A DNA stretch of 64,000 nucleotides. It comes from Deinococcus carri (GTDB lineage: Bacteria; Deinococcota; Deinococci; Deinococcales; Deinococcaceae). The notes beneath the pieces are model-generated. The model saw nothing but the letters and a program-made list of their open reading frames with translations, was not told the origin of the DNA and did no database searches. The stretch is taken from positions 3,427 through 67,426 of the forward strand of contig NZ_BAABRP010000018.1 in NCBI RefSeq assembly GCF_039545055.1, given 5' to 3'. A program made the position numbers and the translations under genes. Below are positions 17,943-35,839 of this stretch, in pieces (position 1 is the stretch's first letter; every line of letters starts with the position of its first letter).

Positions 17943-19541
17943 ATGAAACTGCGCAAGACTTTGCTGCCCCTCGGCGCGCTGGCCCTGGCCGGCCTCGTGA
18001 TTGCGTCCAGCCGGAAAACCGCCCGGAAGCCCCAGGTGGCGCACCCCCTCCCGGCCACCCCCGACCCGTCCCAGCCCCTGGACGTCCTTATCGTCGGCGC
18101 GGGGCTTTCGGGCATCGGCGCGGCGCGGCACCTGCTGGACAAGTGCCCGGGGAAACGGTTCGAACTGCTGGAGGGCCGGCAGGCCATTGGGGGGACCTGG
18201 GACCTCTTCCGTTATCCCGGCGTCCGCTCGGACTCCGACGTGTACACACTGGGGTACAGCTTCAAACCCTGGACCGGCCAGAAATCCATCGCGGACGGCC
18301 CGGACATCCGCCAGTACATCCAGGAGGCCGCCGACGAGGCCGGGATCACGGGGCGCATCCGCTTCGGGCACAGGGTGAAAAAGGCCGAATGGTCCTCCGC
18401 CGAGCAGTGCTGGACCGTCACGGCGGAACACCGGACGGAAGGCGGCCCCCCCAGCACCGTCACCCTCAGGACGAGATTCCTCTTCCTGTGCAGCGGCTAC
18501 TACAGCTACGAGGAAGGGTATCGCCCCGAGTTCCCGAACGAGCAGGCGTTCGGGGGGCAGATCGTTCACCCGCAGTTCTGGCCGGAAGATCTCGACTATG
18601 TGGGCAAGAACGTCGTGGTGATCGGCAGCGGGGCCACCGCCGTTACCCTGGTGCCCGCGCTGGCGCAGAAGGCGGCGCACGTCACCATGCTCCAGCGGTC
18701 GCCCTCCTACATCGCGGTGCAGCCGCTGGTCGATCAGACGGCCCTGAAGTTGCGGGGGCGGCTGCCCGCGCGGGCGGCCCACCGGGTGATTCGCTGGCGC
18801 AACATTCTGAGCAGCATGTTCTACTACAACGTTGCCCGGCAGGCCCCGCGGCTGTTCCGGGAACAACTCCTGAAGGACGCCGCGGGGCACCTCGGGGACA
18901 CCTTCGACGCGCGGCACTTCACGCCCACCTACAAACCCTGGGATCAGCGCGTGTGTGCCGTGCCCGACGGTGACCTCTTCCGGGCGGTGCGGGAGGGCCA
19001 GGCGTCGGTCGTCACGGATACCATCGAGGCGTTCACGCCGAACGGCCTTCGTCTGACGGGCGGGCAGGAGCTTCCGGCCGACATCGTTGTGACCGCCACC
19101 GGGCTGAAGATGAACGTGCTGGGGGACATCGCGTTCACGGTGGACGGCCAGCCGGTCGACCCCGCCCACGCCCTGGTCTACAAGGGCATGATGCTCAGCG
19201 GCGTTCCGAACTGCGCGTATACCTTCGGGTACGTCAACGCCGCCTGGACCCTCAAGGCCGAACTGACCCAGGATTACGTCTGCCGCCTGCTGCGTTACAT
19301 GGACCGTCGCGGGTACGGCAGCGTCCTCCCCGAGGCCGACCCATCTCTCGAACAGCGGCCCCTGCTCGGGTTCAATTCCGGTTACGTCACGCGCAGCGCC
19401 GCGCTGCTGCCCAAGCAGGGGTCGCGCAAGCCCTGGCAGGTCCACCAGAACTACCTTCAGGACAAGGCCACCATTCAGTTCTCGCCCCTGGACGACGGCG
19501 TCCTGAAATTCACCCCCGCCCATACGACTGCCCAACCTTGA
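17943..19541 (+). CDS. Flavin-containing monooxygenase, Baeyer-Villiger type, with N-terminal anchor
   Basis: 532 residues. The first Rossmann site is VLIVGAGLSGIGAARHL near residue 50, GGTWDLFRYPGVRSDSD is the flavin-linked loop, and FGGQIVHPQFWP matches the Baeyer-Villiger fingerprint FxGxxxHxxxW. The NADPH site is VVVIGSGATAVTLV. Unlike many relatives it starts with a basic, hydrophobic segment (MKLRKTLLPLGALALAGLVIA) that may anchor or export it. GAGGA lies about 10 nt before the ATG. The substrate is unknown. Confidence 0.87.
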   Translation: MKLRKTLLPLGALALAGLVIASSRKTARKPQVAHPLPATPDPSQPLDVLIVGAGLSGIGAARHLLDKCPGKRFELLEGRQAIGGTWDLFRYPGVRSDSDVYTLGYSFKPWTGQKSIADGPDIRQYIQEAADEAGITGRIRFGHRVKKAEWSSAEQCWTVTAEHRTEGGPPSTVTLRTRFLFLCSGYYSYEEGYRPEFPNEQAFGGQIVHPQFWPEDLDYVGKNVVVIGSGATAVTLVPALAQKAAHVTMLQRSPSYIAVQPLVDQTALKLRGRLPARAAHRVIRWRNILSSMFYYNVARQAPRLFREQLLKDAAGHLGDTFDARHFTPTYKPWDQRVCAVPDGDLFRAVREGQASVVTDTIEAFTPNGLRLTGGQELPADIVVTATGLKMNVLGDIAFTVDGQPVDPAHALVYKGMMLSGVPNCAYTFGYVNAAWTLKAELTQDYVCRLLRYMDRRGYGSVLPEADPSLEQRPLLGFNSGYVTRSAALLPKQGSRKPWQVHQNYLQDKATIQFSPLDDGVLKFTPAHTTAQP

Positions 19542-19611
19542 GGCGGAGTGAGGCCGGGGCGGGCGCGGCGGGGCGTGCAGATGGGGGTGGGGGCGGGGTA
19601 GCCTGGGCTGC

Positions 19612-20843
<1,232 letters not shown>

Positions 20844-20851
20844 ACTGAACC

Positions 20852-21646
20852 ATGAGCAGGCTGCGACAGGTTCGGGAGCAGGCGGGGCCGATTTTCAAGC
20901 GGTATCACCCGGAACACGGGGCCGCCCTGCCGCTGATCCTCAAGCCGGTGATCAACCTGGAAGCGCAGGAGGTCCCCGATGCTTCACTGCCCGTCGGGGG
21001 CAGCAAGCTGGGCGGCCTGCCTGACCTGGGGACGCAGCCCTGGCCGGAGGACGCTGGAGACCCCATGCTTTTCGTGGCCCAGTTCAATCTGACCGAGTTG
21101 AGGCCCTTTGATGAGGACGCCCTGTTTCCGCTGTCCGGACTGCTGAGTTTCTTTCTGGGACGGCGGGCCATCGAGAACGGCCGGATGGAACCCGAACACT
21201 GGGCGGTGCGGTACGAGCCAGCCCTCGAAGCGCTGCGGAGGGCCTCCCCGCCCCCGGAAACCGACGGGGAATGGGCCACTCCAGCGCACGCCGTCGCCTT
21301 TTGCGCAGGAATGCATCCCTGGGGTGACGTTGGGATAGGGCAAGCGGACGGAATCCGGCTCTCCCTGCATTACGAGCAGGTCATCTTTGACCCGGAATGG
21401 CAGGCGGTGACGGGTGAAGGGGACCTCACCGGAGAGGCATATCTGCTGGGCGACACGGTGGCGACAATGCTTGAGAGCGCAGCAGAGGAGGAAGGGGAAA
21501 CGGCCCTGCTGACCCTGCCCCACACCTCGGGGGTCTTTCCCTTCGTGGACCAGGGCAACAGGCTGTCCTTCGCCTTCCTCATCCCCCGCGCCGACCTCAC
21601 AGGCGCAGATTTTCGCCGCGTGCGGCTGACATACCACATGTCCTGA
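20852..21646 (+). CDS. DUF1963 (YwqG-like) protein
   Basis: 264 residues. The layout [10 protein letters not shown]...[20 protein letters not shown] and the late [26 protein letters not shown] fit the YwqG/DUF1963 family, whose function is unknown. TAGACT (20841-20846) ends 5 nt before the ATG, a leaderless start. The DNA is slightly less GC-rich than its neighbours. Confidence 0.78.
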   Translation: MSRLRQVREQAGPIFKRYHPEHGAALPLILKPVINLEAQEVPDASLPVGGSKLGGLPDLGTQPWPEDAGDPMLFVAQFNLTELRPFDEDALFPLSGLLSFFLGRRAIENGRMEPEHWAVRYEPALEALRRASPPPETDGEWATPAHAVAFCAGMHPWGDVGIGQADGIRLSLHYEQVIFDPEWQAVTGEGDLTGEAYLLGDTVATMLESAAEEEGETALLTLPHTSGVFPFVDQGNRLSFAFLIPRADLTGADFRRVRLTYHMS

Positions 21647-21669
21647 ACCCTCTCCTCTACACTCCCCCC

Positions 21670-22157
<488 letters not shown>

Positions 22158-22161
<4 letters not shown>

Positions 22162-22619
22162 GCGGACCCCTGCTGCGCGTCGTGCTGTTCGAGCCGGAAA
22201 AGGCGGGCAACGTGGGCAACGTCGCGCGCACCTGCGCCGTGCTGGGGGCCGACCTGCACCTGATTCGCCCCTTCGGCTTCCACCTGCACGACCGCGAGTT
22301 CAGGCGGGCCGTGATGGACTACATGCAGGGCGTGACACTGCACGAACACGCGAACTGGTCGGCGTTTCAGAGGGCGCTGCCGGAAGAGGCGCGGGTCTGG
22401 GCCTTCAGCACGCACGCCACCACGTTGCACACGCGGGCGGGCTTCCGGCGCGGCGATTATCTGCTGCTCGGCCCCGAGTCACGTGGCCTGCCGACCTGGT
22501 TGCGGGAAGGCCTGCCCACGCTGAAGCTTCCGCAGCCCGGCGGGGGCCGCAGCCTCAATCTGGCGGTGGCGGCGGGCGTGGCGGCGTTCGAGGCGGGGCG
22601 GCAGATCGAGGGGTGGTGA
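22158..22619 (+). CDS. trmL: tRNA (cytidine(34)-2'-O)-methyltransferase
   Basis: 153-residue minimal SPOUT methyltransferase for the wobble base of tRNA-Leu. The knot motifs are [32 protein letters not shown] and [15 protein letters not shown]. The GTG start at 22158 overlaps the ispF stop. The stop is followed by the word run GGGGAGCGGTCAGCTTTC, also found after the stop at 61205. Confidence 0.92.
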
Positions 22620-22635
22620 GGGGAGCGGTCAGCTT

Positions 22636-22932
22636 TCAGCGGTCAGGTGAAGGTTTGCGTTTCCGCACCCAAGCCACCAGCCACAACACCAGGCCCACGA
22701 CGCCGGCAATGGCCCCGAGTGGCAGCGTGACCAGCATCAGCCAGCCCAGCACGCCCAGGCCGTACAGCAGGCCCCCGGCGTCCCACCCGGCGATGATGCA
22801 GGGGTGAACGCTGCCCTCGTCCAGGGCACAGCCGTGGGTGGTCGCCACCGCCGAGGCCAGCAGCACCGACAGCAGCGGCCCGAAGGTGAACAGCGCCCAC
22901 AGCAGGGCGGCGAGGAGCCAGGGACGGCGCAT
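22636..22932 (-). CDS. Small membrane protein, hypothetical
   Basis: 98 residues with two strongly hydrophobic regions: PWLLAALLWALFTFGPLLSVLLAS near the start, and LLYGLGVLGWLMLVTLPLGAIAG running into LVLWLVAWV, ending in a basic tail. The family is not recognised. The ATG at 22932 has TATGCT (complement of 22939-22944) 6 nt upstream and is divergent from the aminopeptidase gene. Confidence 0.65.
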   Translation of the reverse strand: MRRPWLLAALLWALFTFGPLLSVLLASAVATTHGCALDEGSVHPCIIAGWDAGGLLYGLGVLGWLMLVTLPLGAIAGVVGLVLWLVAWVRKRKPSPDR

Positions 22933-22938
22933 GGGGGG

Positions 22939-22998
22939 AGCATAAGCCGGCTTTTGCGGAGAAGATGGGCCACCGCAGGGCGTTGCCCGCCGTAGAGT
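22939..22998. promoter_or_regulatory. Divergent leaderless promoter pair
   Basis: TATGCT on the minus strand (22939-22944) serves the small membrane gene. TAGAGT on the plus strand (22993-22998) serves the aminopeptidase, ending 7 nt before its ATG at 23006. Both genes lack ribosome binding sites. Confidence 0.65.
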
Positions 22999-23005
22999 AA
23001 CCCCC

Positions 23006-24295
<1,290 letters not shown>

Positions 24296-24347
24296 GCCTT
24301 CCCTGACGGCTGAACGCTGAAGGCTGACGGCCCCTTACAATGCCCCC

Positions 24348-24932
<585 letters not shown>

Positions 24933-24951
24933 ACGCCGGACGCGGCAGGCA

Positions 24952-24985
24952 GGAAGGCGGAGGCTGCGGCTTCCGCCTTCCCCTT
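24952..24985 (+). terminator. Hairpin terminator after the cyclophilin gene
   Basis: GGAAGGCGGA pairs with TCCGCCTTCC around a short loop, followed by CCTTT. It uses GAAGGC/GCCTTC words like the hairpins at 12854 and 13505. Confidence 0.65.
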
Positions 24986-25061
24986 TCTGCCATCAGCCAT
25001 TCGCCTTCCGCACCTTGCCACTGTGGGAACCTCGTGAGAGCCGCCGCGCTACACTGGCGGC

Positions 25062-25637
<576 letters not shown>

Positions 25638-25652
<15 letters not shown>

Positions 25653-25724
25653 GCTATGAAAAAGAGGGCGAACGCAAAAGCTGACGCTTCCGGTTGCCGG
25701 TTCATAGCCCATAGCTCATAGCTC

Positions 25725-25728
<4 letters not shown>
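25638..25728. repeat. Word-repeat hairpin, TCATAGC family, spanning a gene junction
   Basis: Left arm AGCTATGAGCCGTGAGCTAT (25638-25657) pairs with a right arm of TCATAGC words (25701-25728). The left arm covers the stop of the Jag-like gene and the right arm includes the ATG of prmC. A solitary arm of the same family is at 46658-46680 in the btuC start. Confidence 0.75.
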
Positions 25729-26559
<831 letters not shown>

Positions 26560-26567
<8 letters not shown>

Positions 26568-26633
26568 GTATTAGGGGTAAGGAGTTAGGAAAAGACCTGT
26601 TTTCCTCATCCCTAACTCCTCACCCCTAACCCC
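26560..26633. terminator. Word-repeat hairpin, GTTAGGG family (convergent)
   Basis: Left arm GGGGTTAGGTATTAGGGG plus GGAGTTAGGAAAA, right arm TTTTCCTCATCCCTAACTCC plus CACCCCTAACCCC. It begins at the prmC stop and ends next to the ribH stop. The A-rich and T-rich inner ends resemble a bidirectional intrinsic terminator. Confidence 0.75.
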
Positions 26634-26635
26634 TT

Positions 26636-27103
26636 TCACCCCGGAATCTGCCGCAGCAGGTTGGCCGTCTCGATCATCGCCAGCACGGCCTCCGCGCCCT
26701 TGTTGCCCGCCTTGGTCCCGGCCCGCTCGACCGCCTGCTCGATGGTGTCGGTGGTTAGGACGCCGAAGGCGATGGGCACCCCTGTGTGCAGCATCGAGTT
26801 CAGGATGCCGTTGGTGGCCGCGCCCGCCACGAAGTCGTAATGGTCGGTCGCGCCCTTGATGACGGCCCCCAGGCATACCACCGCGTCGTAGCGCCCGCTT
26901 TCCGCGAGGCGGCGGGCCACCAGGGGCACCTCAAAGCTGCCGGGCACCACGTACAGGTCGAGGTCGGCGCTGTCGCCGCCGTGCTGCACGAAGGCGGTCT
27001 GCGCGCCCTCCACCAGTCGGTCCACGATGAAATGGTTCCAGCGCGTGCCGACGATGGCGAACTTGAGGCCGGTGGCAAGCAGGTTGGCTTCGATACGGTT
27101 CAT
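26636..27103 (-). CDS. ribH: 6,7-dimethyl-8-ribityllumazine synthase
   Basis: 155 residues, the penultimate step of riboflavin synthesis, normally a pentamer or 60-mer. Motifs: ALKFAIV-type first strand (LKFAIVGTRWN), VPGSFEVPLVARRL, CLGAVIKGATDHYDFV and QAVERAGTKAGNKG. The ATG at 27103 begins the family's usual N-terminus. A GCACAATG sequence 8-9 nt upstream may be a weak leaderless -10. No FMN riboswitch was recognised upstream. Confidence 0.95.
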   Translation of the reverse strand: MNRIEANLLATGLKFAIVGTRWNHFIVDRLVEGAQTAFVQHGGDSADLDLYVVPGSFEVPLVARRLAESGRYDAVVCLGAVIKGATDHYDFVAGAATNGILNSMLHTGVPIAFGVLTTDTIEQAVERAGTKAGNKGAEAVLAMIETANLLRQIPG

Positions 27104-28216
<1,113 letters not shown>

Positions 28217-28223
<7 letters not shown>

Positions 28224-28312
28224 AGGCCAAAAGCTGAAGGCTCTTCACGCCTCTGCAACAGCCGCTGCTTCCTTCTGCCATCCGCCTTCTGCCTTTTGCC
28301 TCTCCGAAGGAG
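28217..28312. repeat. Word-repeat spacer inside the pur operon
   Basis: Left GCAGAAGGCTGAAGGCC plus AGCTGAAGGC, right CCTTCTGCCATCCGCCTTCT and GCCTTTTGCC. The arms are only partly complementary. It begins within the last purC codons and ends just before AAGGAG of purS. As a hairpin within an operon it could attenuate or protect the transcript. Confidence 0.6.
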
Positions 28313-28317
28313 AACCC

Positions 28318-28587
28318 ATGCCCACCTTTAACGCCAAAGTCTTCGTCACCCTCAAGCCCTCCATCCTCGACCCGCAGGGCCGCACCGTCGAGCGGGCGCT
28401 GTCGCACCTGGACCACGCGAACGTGGCGGGCGTGCGCGTCGGGAAATACATCGAACTCACGCTGAGCGGCGAGCGGGCAGAAGTCGAGGCGCAACTGGCC
28501 GACATTGTGGAGAACGTGCTGAGCAATCCCGTGATGGAAAACGCGCGCTGGGAACTGGAAGAGGCGCGCGAGGTGGCGGGCGCGTGA
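28318..28587 (+). CDS. purS: Phosphoribosylformylglycinamidine synthase, PurS subunit
   Basis: 89 residues. It bridges PurL and PurQ in the three-part FGAM synthase. [21 protein letters not shown] and VRVGKYIEL are typical. AAGGAG about 6 nt before the ATG supports the start. The purQ start overlaps its stop (GTGA). Confidence 0.95.
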   Translation: MPTFNAKVFVTLKPSILDPQGRTVERALSHLDHANVAGVRVGKYIELTLSGERAEVEAQLADIVENVLSNPVMENARWELEEAREVAGA

Positions 28588-29252
28588 AGACGGCCGTCAT
28601 TCAATTTCCCGGCTCCAACTGCGACGCCGACGCGCTGCACGCCGCGCGGCTGACGCTGGACCCGGACGCGCAGTTCGTGTGGCACACGGAAGCGGGCCTC
28701 CCGGAAGGCACCGAGCTGGTGTTCCTGCCGGGTGGCTTCAGCTATGGCGACCACCTCCGTTCCGGGGCGATTGCGGCCCGCAGCCCCATCATGGCCGCTG
28801 TGAAGGAACATGCCGAGCGCGGCGGGTTTGTGCTGGGCGTGTGCAACGGCTTTCAGGTGCTGACCGAATCCGGCCTGCTACCGGGTGCCCTCTCGCGCAA
28901 CCGCGACCTGCACTTCCACTGTGCGCCCGTGCATCTGCGGGTGGAGAACCACCAGACGGCCTTCACGGGGGCGTATGAGGCGAATCAGGTGCTGGAAATC
29001 CCCATCGCGCACGGCGAGGGCAACTACTACGCCGACCCCGAGACGATTGCCCGCCTGGAGGCCGAGGGCCGCGTGGTCTTCCGCTACATGGACAACCCCA
29101 ACGGCTCGCTGAACGACATCGCCGGCATCATCAACGAGGACGGAAACGTGCTGGGCATGATGCCGCACCCCGAGCGGGCGGTGGAGCTGCTGCTGGGCAG
29201 TGAGGACGGGCTGGGGATGTTCGAGTCGCTGAAAGTGGGCGTGGTGAAGTGA
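28584..29252 (+). CDS. purQ: Phosphoribosylformylglycinamidine synthase, PurQ glutaminase
   Basis: 222 residues, class I glutamine amidotransferase supplying ammonia to Pur[12 protein letters not shown] is the start, the nucleophile is Cys in GVCNGFQVL near residue 91, and the His-Glu pair is in [10 protein letters not shown] near the C-terminus. The GTG start overlaps purS, and its stop overlaps the DinB gene. Confidence 0.96.
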   Translation: MKTAVIQFPGSNCDADALHAARLTLDPDAQFVWHTEAGLPEGTELVFLPGGFSYGDHLRSGAIAARSPIMAAVKEHAERGGFVLGVCNGFQVLTESGLLPGALSRNRDLHFHCAPVHLRVENHQTAFTGAYEANQVLEIPIAHGEGNYYADPETIARLEAEGRVVFRYMDNPNGSLNDIAGIINEDGNVLGMMPHPERAVELLLGSEDGLGMFESLKVGVVK

Positions 29253-29718
29253 ACGAGTTGCAGGATTTCCTGACCGAGCAGTACGCCGCCGAGTTGAACG
29301 CCTTCCGGGCGGCCCTGAATGCCGTTCCCGACGAGCATTTCGCTGCTGCGGGCGTGGGCCACAGTCCCGCGTGGCACGCCCTGCATATCGCGGAGTGGCT
29401 GCGGCTGGCCGTGCTGGGCGACCGTTCCGCCACCTACGCCCACCTGGGCTGGGAGGACCAGCCCTGGGTGCAGGCCCTGAGCGGCACCCCCGCCCTCAGC
29501 GAGGACGCGGGGAAGGACGCAGTGCTGGCTTATCTGGACGATATTTCCGGGCAAGTGCTGACGTTCCTCCAGAACATGAGCGCCGAAGAGTTGCAGGGCA
29601 CGAGTTTTTCCCCCAGTGCCCCCGGCGGCGAGCGCCCGCGCCTCCAGGGCATCGGGCTGCACCTGCGGCACGTCGCCTACCACCGGGGCCAGGTGCGCCT
29701 GGGGATGAAGGAGCAGGC

Positions 29719-29722
<4 letters not shown>
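29249..29722 (+). CDS. DinB-superfamily protein embedded in the pur operon
   Basis: 157 residues. The helical DinB/DUF664-like pattern has likely metal-binding His residues in [13 protein letters not shown] near residue 45 and [17 protein letters not shown] near 135-150. It overlaps purQ by 4 nt (GTGA) and purL by 4 nt (ATGA), so it is translated in strict register with both. No DinB protein is an established purine enzyme, so its role is open. A thiol transferase or metal hydrolase are fold-level guesses. Confidence 0.85.
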
Positions 29723-33377
<3,655 letters not shown>

Positions 33378-33379
33378 GG

Positions 33380-34363
33380 ATGGATGTGGGTTTAGCCAGC
33401 CTATTTGTAGCCATAGTGCTTGGAATAATTACCTTCCCGTCCATCAACCGCTATATCAAAAGAAAGTCTTTACCATCATCTCTTAGAGTTCAATTCCACG
33501 AGCAACTACCTATTGCCACAACTGAAGACGAGGGAATACTACTTGATTACTCTCCACAACTCCCATTAACACACTACGCTTCGAATTCCTTAATTATAAA
33601 TAGGATTAATTCTATAAGTGTAACTATGGAAAATACATCGGAGGTAGGAACATTAGAAATTGCAAACTATTTTGTAATTAAGATACTAAAGAGAGTGAAA
33701 TTGCCAAACATGGTCGCTGAATTTGTAAAACCTAAGGATGGAATCGGGGGTGGCGGAAATCCAAAATTCTATGAAGGAATTATAACTCGGAATGACGATA
33801 CTGCATACGCTATAAGTGCAGGAGCCAATTTTAAGCTGCTTCCGTATCTTTCCGGAGAGGAAATTTCGATAGGCAAGCCAGAATATAGTCACATTACTCT
33901 CACTCCTAATGAAGTTGAGGAGATCATAGTCTGGATTAACTTTGAACAAGGATACTATTACGAGTTCTCTATAGGAATACCCTACAAAGCAAGTGGTGAG
34001 AATCGTATGTTATGGTCAGATATTTTCAGAACTGCACTTCCTGAAAGAAGCTACTTATTGAAGCCTCCTGGGATTATTAGATATGAAGAAGATTACGAGT
34101 ATGGAGACATTCCTCCTGATTACAGCTTACATGCACCAATACCTTACGAAAATCAATCATACTACTCTGATAGCGAAGGGGAAGACTCACATAAAAGGCG
34201 CAAGGCCGCAAAGCTTGCTATAGATAGCTTGATTTCCTCTAGATTTAAAGTTTTGGATAACTACTCTGGCTATAAGGACCTTTACAACGTTACTCCCGAC
34301 CGCTTTCTTATTAGCCAGCATAAAAATACAGAACGAGCTTATGAAGATCATCATCTCCCTTGA
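33380..34363 (+). CDS. AT-rich, membrane-anchored protein of unknown function (foreign gene)
   Basis: 327 residues from ATG 33380 (GGAGG at 33368-33372); a TTG at 33374 is less likely. The first 22 residues (VGLASLFVAIVLGIITFPSI) form one membrane segment followed by basic RYIKRKS, leaving about 300 residues of mostly beta-rich, aromatic sequence, probably cytosolic. No family was recognised. Two sampled 60-base lines have 43 % and 30 % G+C against about 70 % around it, and codons end mainly in A/T. The AT-rich DNA starts at the purF stop and ends at the ATG of a dead mazE, whose first codons it reads in another frame (YEDHHLP), so the 3' end may be artificial. Confidence 0.7.
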   Translation: MDVGLASLFVAIVLGIITFPSINRYIKRKSLPSSLRVQFHEQLPIATTEDEGILLDYSPQLPLTHYASNSLIINRINSISVTMENTSEVGTLEIANYFVIKILKRVKLPNMVAEFVKPKDGIGGGGNPKFYEGIITRNDDTAYAISAGANFKLLPYLSGEEISIGKPEYSHITLTPNEVEEIIVWINFEQGYYYEFSIGIPYKASGENRMLWSDIFRTALPERSYLLKPPGIIRYEEDYEYGDIPPDYSLHAPIPYENQSYYSDSEGEDSHKRRKAAKLAIDSLISSRFKVLDNYSGYKDLYNVTPDRFLISQHKNTERAYEDHHLP

Positions 34364-34561
34364 CGACCAGACTTTGCCGAGGCTGAGGCCCTCGCGCGGA
34401 AGTTGCGCCTGACACGTAGTGAACTCTACCGGGCAGCCCTACGCGAGTATCTGGTGCGGCATAGCGGCGAGGACGTGACGGCTTCTCTTGACCGCGTGTA
34501 TGGGGCGAATGCCGAGCAAGGCGAAGACCTGCGGTGGGAAGCCGCACGCCGGACGTTCTAA
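34341..34561 (+). pseudogene. Frameshifted ribbon-helix-helix antitoxin (mazE-like)
   Basis: MKIIISLDDQT is read from ATG 34341, then the frame is lost at about 34372-34375. In the next frame the protein resumes as AEAEALARKLRLTRSELYRA and continues to a TAA at 34559-34561. A single missing base explains it. The restored product is about 73 residues with the RHH pattern of MazE-type antitoxins. The toxin remnant follows 8 bases later. Confidence 0.75.
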
Positions 34562-34569
34562 GCGAACGA

Positions 34570-34901
34570 GTGGTAATCGCTCGCGGTGAGGTCTGGTGGG
34601 CCGACCTGGGAGAACCGGTCGGAAGCCGCCCTGCGTTCATCCGCCCCGTGCTGGTGGTGTAGGCCGACAGCTTCAACCGCAGCCGTATCGCCACCGTCAT
34701 CGCCGCTGTGCTGACCAGCCATCTCGCGCTGGCGGAGACACCGGACAAAGTGCTGCTGGAAGCACACCGGACACGGCTCCCCAAAGACAGCGTGGTCAAC
34801 GTGTCCGCCCTGGTCACTCTGAACAAGACCGAACTCACGGAACGGGTATCGTAGCCATGCAGGAGGTCGAGGCGGGGCTGCGGCTGGTGCTGGGTCTCTA
34901 G
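34570..34901 (+). pseudogene. Inactivated MazF/PemK-family toxin
   Basis: From GTG 34570 the reading IARGEVWWADLGEPVGSRPA matches a MazF N-terminus. It stops after 30 codons at TAG 34660 in VLVV-stop-ADSFN, where CAG (Gln) would fit. Further on, SALVTLNKTELTERV is normal MazF sequence, then a second stop at 34852 and a frame change before MQEVEAGLRLVLGL. At least two disabling changes are present, so no active toxin is expected. Confidence 0.8.
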
Positions 34902-34929
34902 CCTACCTGTCACGGTTGTTGGCTTCCCG

Positions 34930-35274
34930 TCACAACCCCAGATGCAGTCTCACCTTCCCGTCCACTTCCGTCATCAGGTCATCCGGCACATGCCCCAGCC
35001 GCTTGATGAGGCGGCTGACGTGGGTGGCCCGCATGGCTTCCACCTGGGCCTTGCTGTCGTGGTCCAGCCCGGTCCGTTGGTTGGGCAGCAGAATGTTGGT
35101 GATATACAGGCGTTCCACGTTGCTGGTCAGGGGCACCGTCATCAGCAGGTGAGTGCTGACGTTGGCGGCGTTGTTGGTCACGACGATACCGGGATGGGTC
35201 TGGGCCGCCTCTCCCTCACGTCCATCTGGGCGGTAATTGATGAGCCAGATATCACCGCGCCGGATCAGTTTCAT
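34930..35274 (-). CDS. mazF: MazF/PemK-family endoribonuclease toxin
   Basis: 114 residues, intact. IRRGDIWLINYRPD and HPGIVVTNNAANV form the SH3-like RNA-binding core, and the late Thr/Arg-rich VEAMRATHVSRLIKRLG is typical. MazF toxins cut mRNA at short sequences. The start overlaps the antitoxin stop as ATGA, so toxin is made only with antitoxin. It is convergent with the dead mazEF, 28 bases apart. Confidence 0.9.
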   Translation of the reverse strand: MKLIRRGDIWLINYRPDGREGEAAQTHPGIVVTNNAANVSTHLLMTVPLTSNVERLYITNILLPNQRTGLDHDSKAQVEAMRATHVSRLIKRLGHVPDDLMTEVDGKVRLHLGL

Positions 35275-35501
35275 TCGTTCTCCAGGCCGTCGAGGTTGTC
35301 GTCAGGATAGGTTTCCTGTCCGCTGCGCTGCGCCTCGCCGAGTTCCTGATAAGCCTCCTGAAGGTTCTGGTCGCGCAGGGCACGCACCGCTTCTGCAAGG
35401 GCAGCGCTGCGGGAACTCAGGTGGTGGGTTTCCTGGTACTCGTCCAGAAAGGCAGCGAGGTCCGGTGGAAGAGTGGCACTGATGCGAGTGGCATTGGTCA
35501 T
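35271..35501 (-). CDS. mazE: Ribbon-helix-helix antitoxin of the MazEF pair
   Basis: 76 residues. TRISATLPPDLAAFLDEYQE is the RHH DNA-binding strand and helix, SSRSAALAEAVRALR the second helix, and the acidic C-terminus (ETYPDDNLDGLENE) would neutralise the toxin. TATAGT (complement of 35509-35514) ends 7 nt before the ATG, a leaderless start. This -10 overlaps that of the divergent ywbE, so autoregulation by MazE could also affect ywbE. Confidence 0.87.
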   Translation of the reverse strand: MTNATRISATLPPDLAAFLDEYQETHHLSSRSAALAEAVRALRDQNLQEAYQELGEAQRSGQETYPDDNLDGLENE

Positions 35502-35508
35502 GCCATCA

Positions 35509-35516
35509 ACTATACT
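35509..35516. promoter_or_regulatory. Overlapping divergent -10 boxes, mazEF and ywbE
   Basis: TATAGT on the minus strand (35509-35514) and TATACT on the plus strand (35511-35516) share four base pairs. Each ends 7 nt before its own ATG (35501 and 35524). Both genes are leaderless, so the two promoters cannot be occupied together. Confidence 0.75.
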
Positions 35517-35523
35517 CCTGCTC

Positions 35524-35733
35524 ATGACCCCTCCCCCCCGTTCCGCCATTCGCCCCAGCCTCACCGTGGACATCGTGCAGAAGCAGGACCAGCCCACCGG
35601 CAGGCTCACGCGCGGCGTGGTGGCGCAACTGCTCACGCGCTCGCCCACGCATCCGCACGGCATCAAGGTGCGGCTGACGTCAGGGCAGGTCGGCCGGGTG
35701 CAGGCGGTGGTGGGGCCAGCCGGGGAGGATTAA
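35524..35733 (+). CDS. ywbE: YwbE-family protein
   Basis: 69 residues. The core RPSLTVDIVQKQDQPTGRLT followed by LLTRSPTHPHGIKVRL and GQVGRVQAV matches the small YwbE family, conserved but of unknown function. TATACT 7 nt upstream decides the ATG at 35524. Confidence 0.85.
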   Translation: MTPPPRSAIRPSLTVDIVQKQDQPTGRLTRGVVAQLLTRSPTHPHGIKVRLTSGQVGRVQAVVGPAGED

Positions 35734-35839
35734 GGCGGCTTTTGCCGTTCTTCAGAATTGGGGGGCAGCGGGGGTCAGGGTGGTGAAATGGGGTCCCTCA
35801 CGGGTCGCCTGGCCCGGCGAGGGCAGAAGGAGCGTACCC

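Noticed and set aside
34311..34913. A 200-codon minus-strand frame opposite the dead mazEF
   Set aside because: Its sense strand carries clear MazE/MazF sequence; the antisense translation shows no family features.
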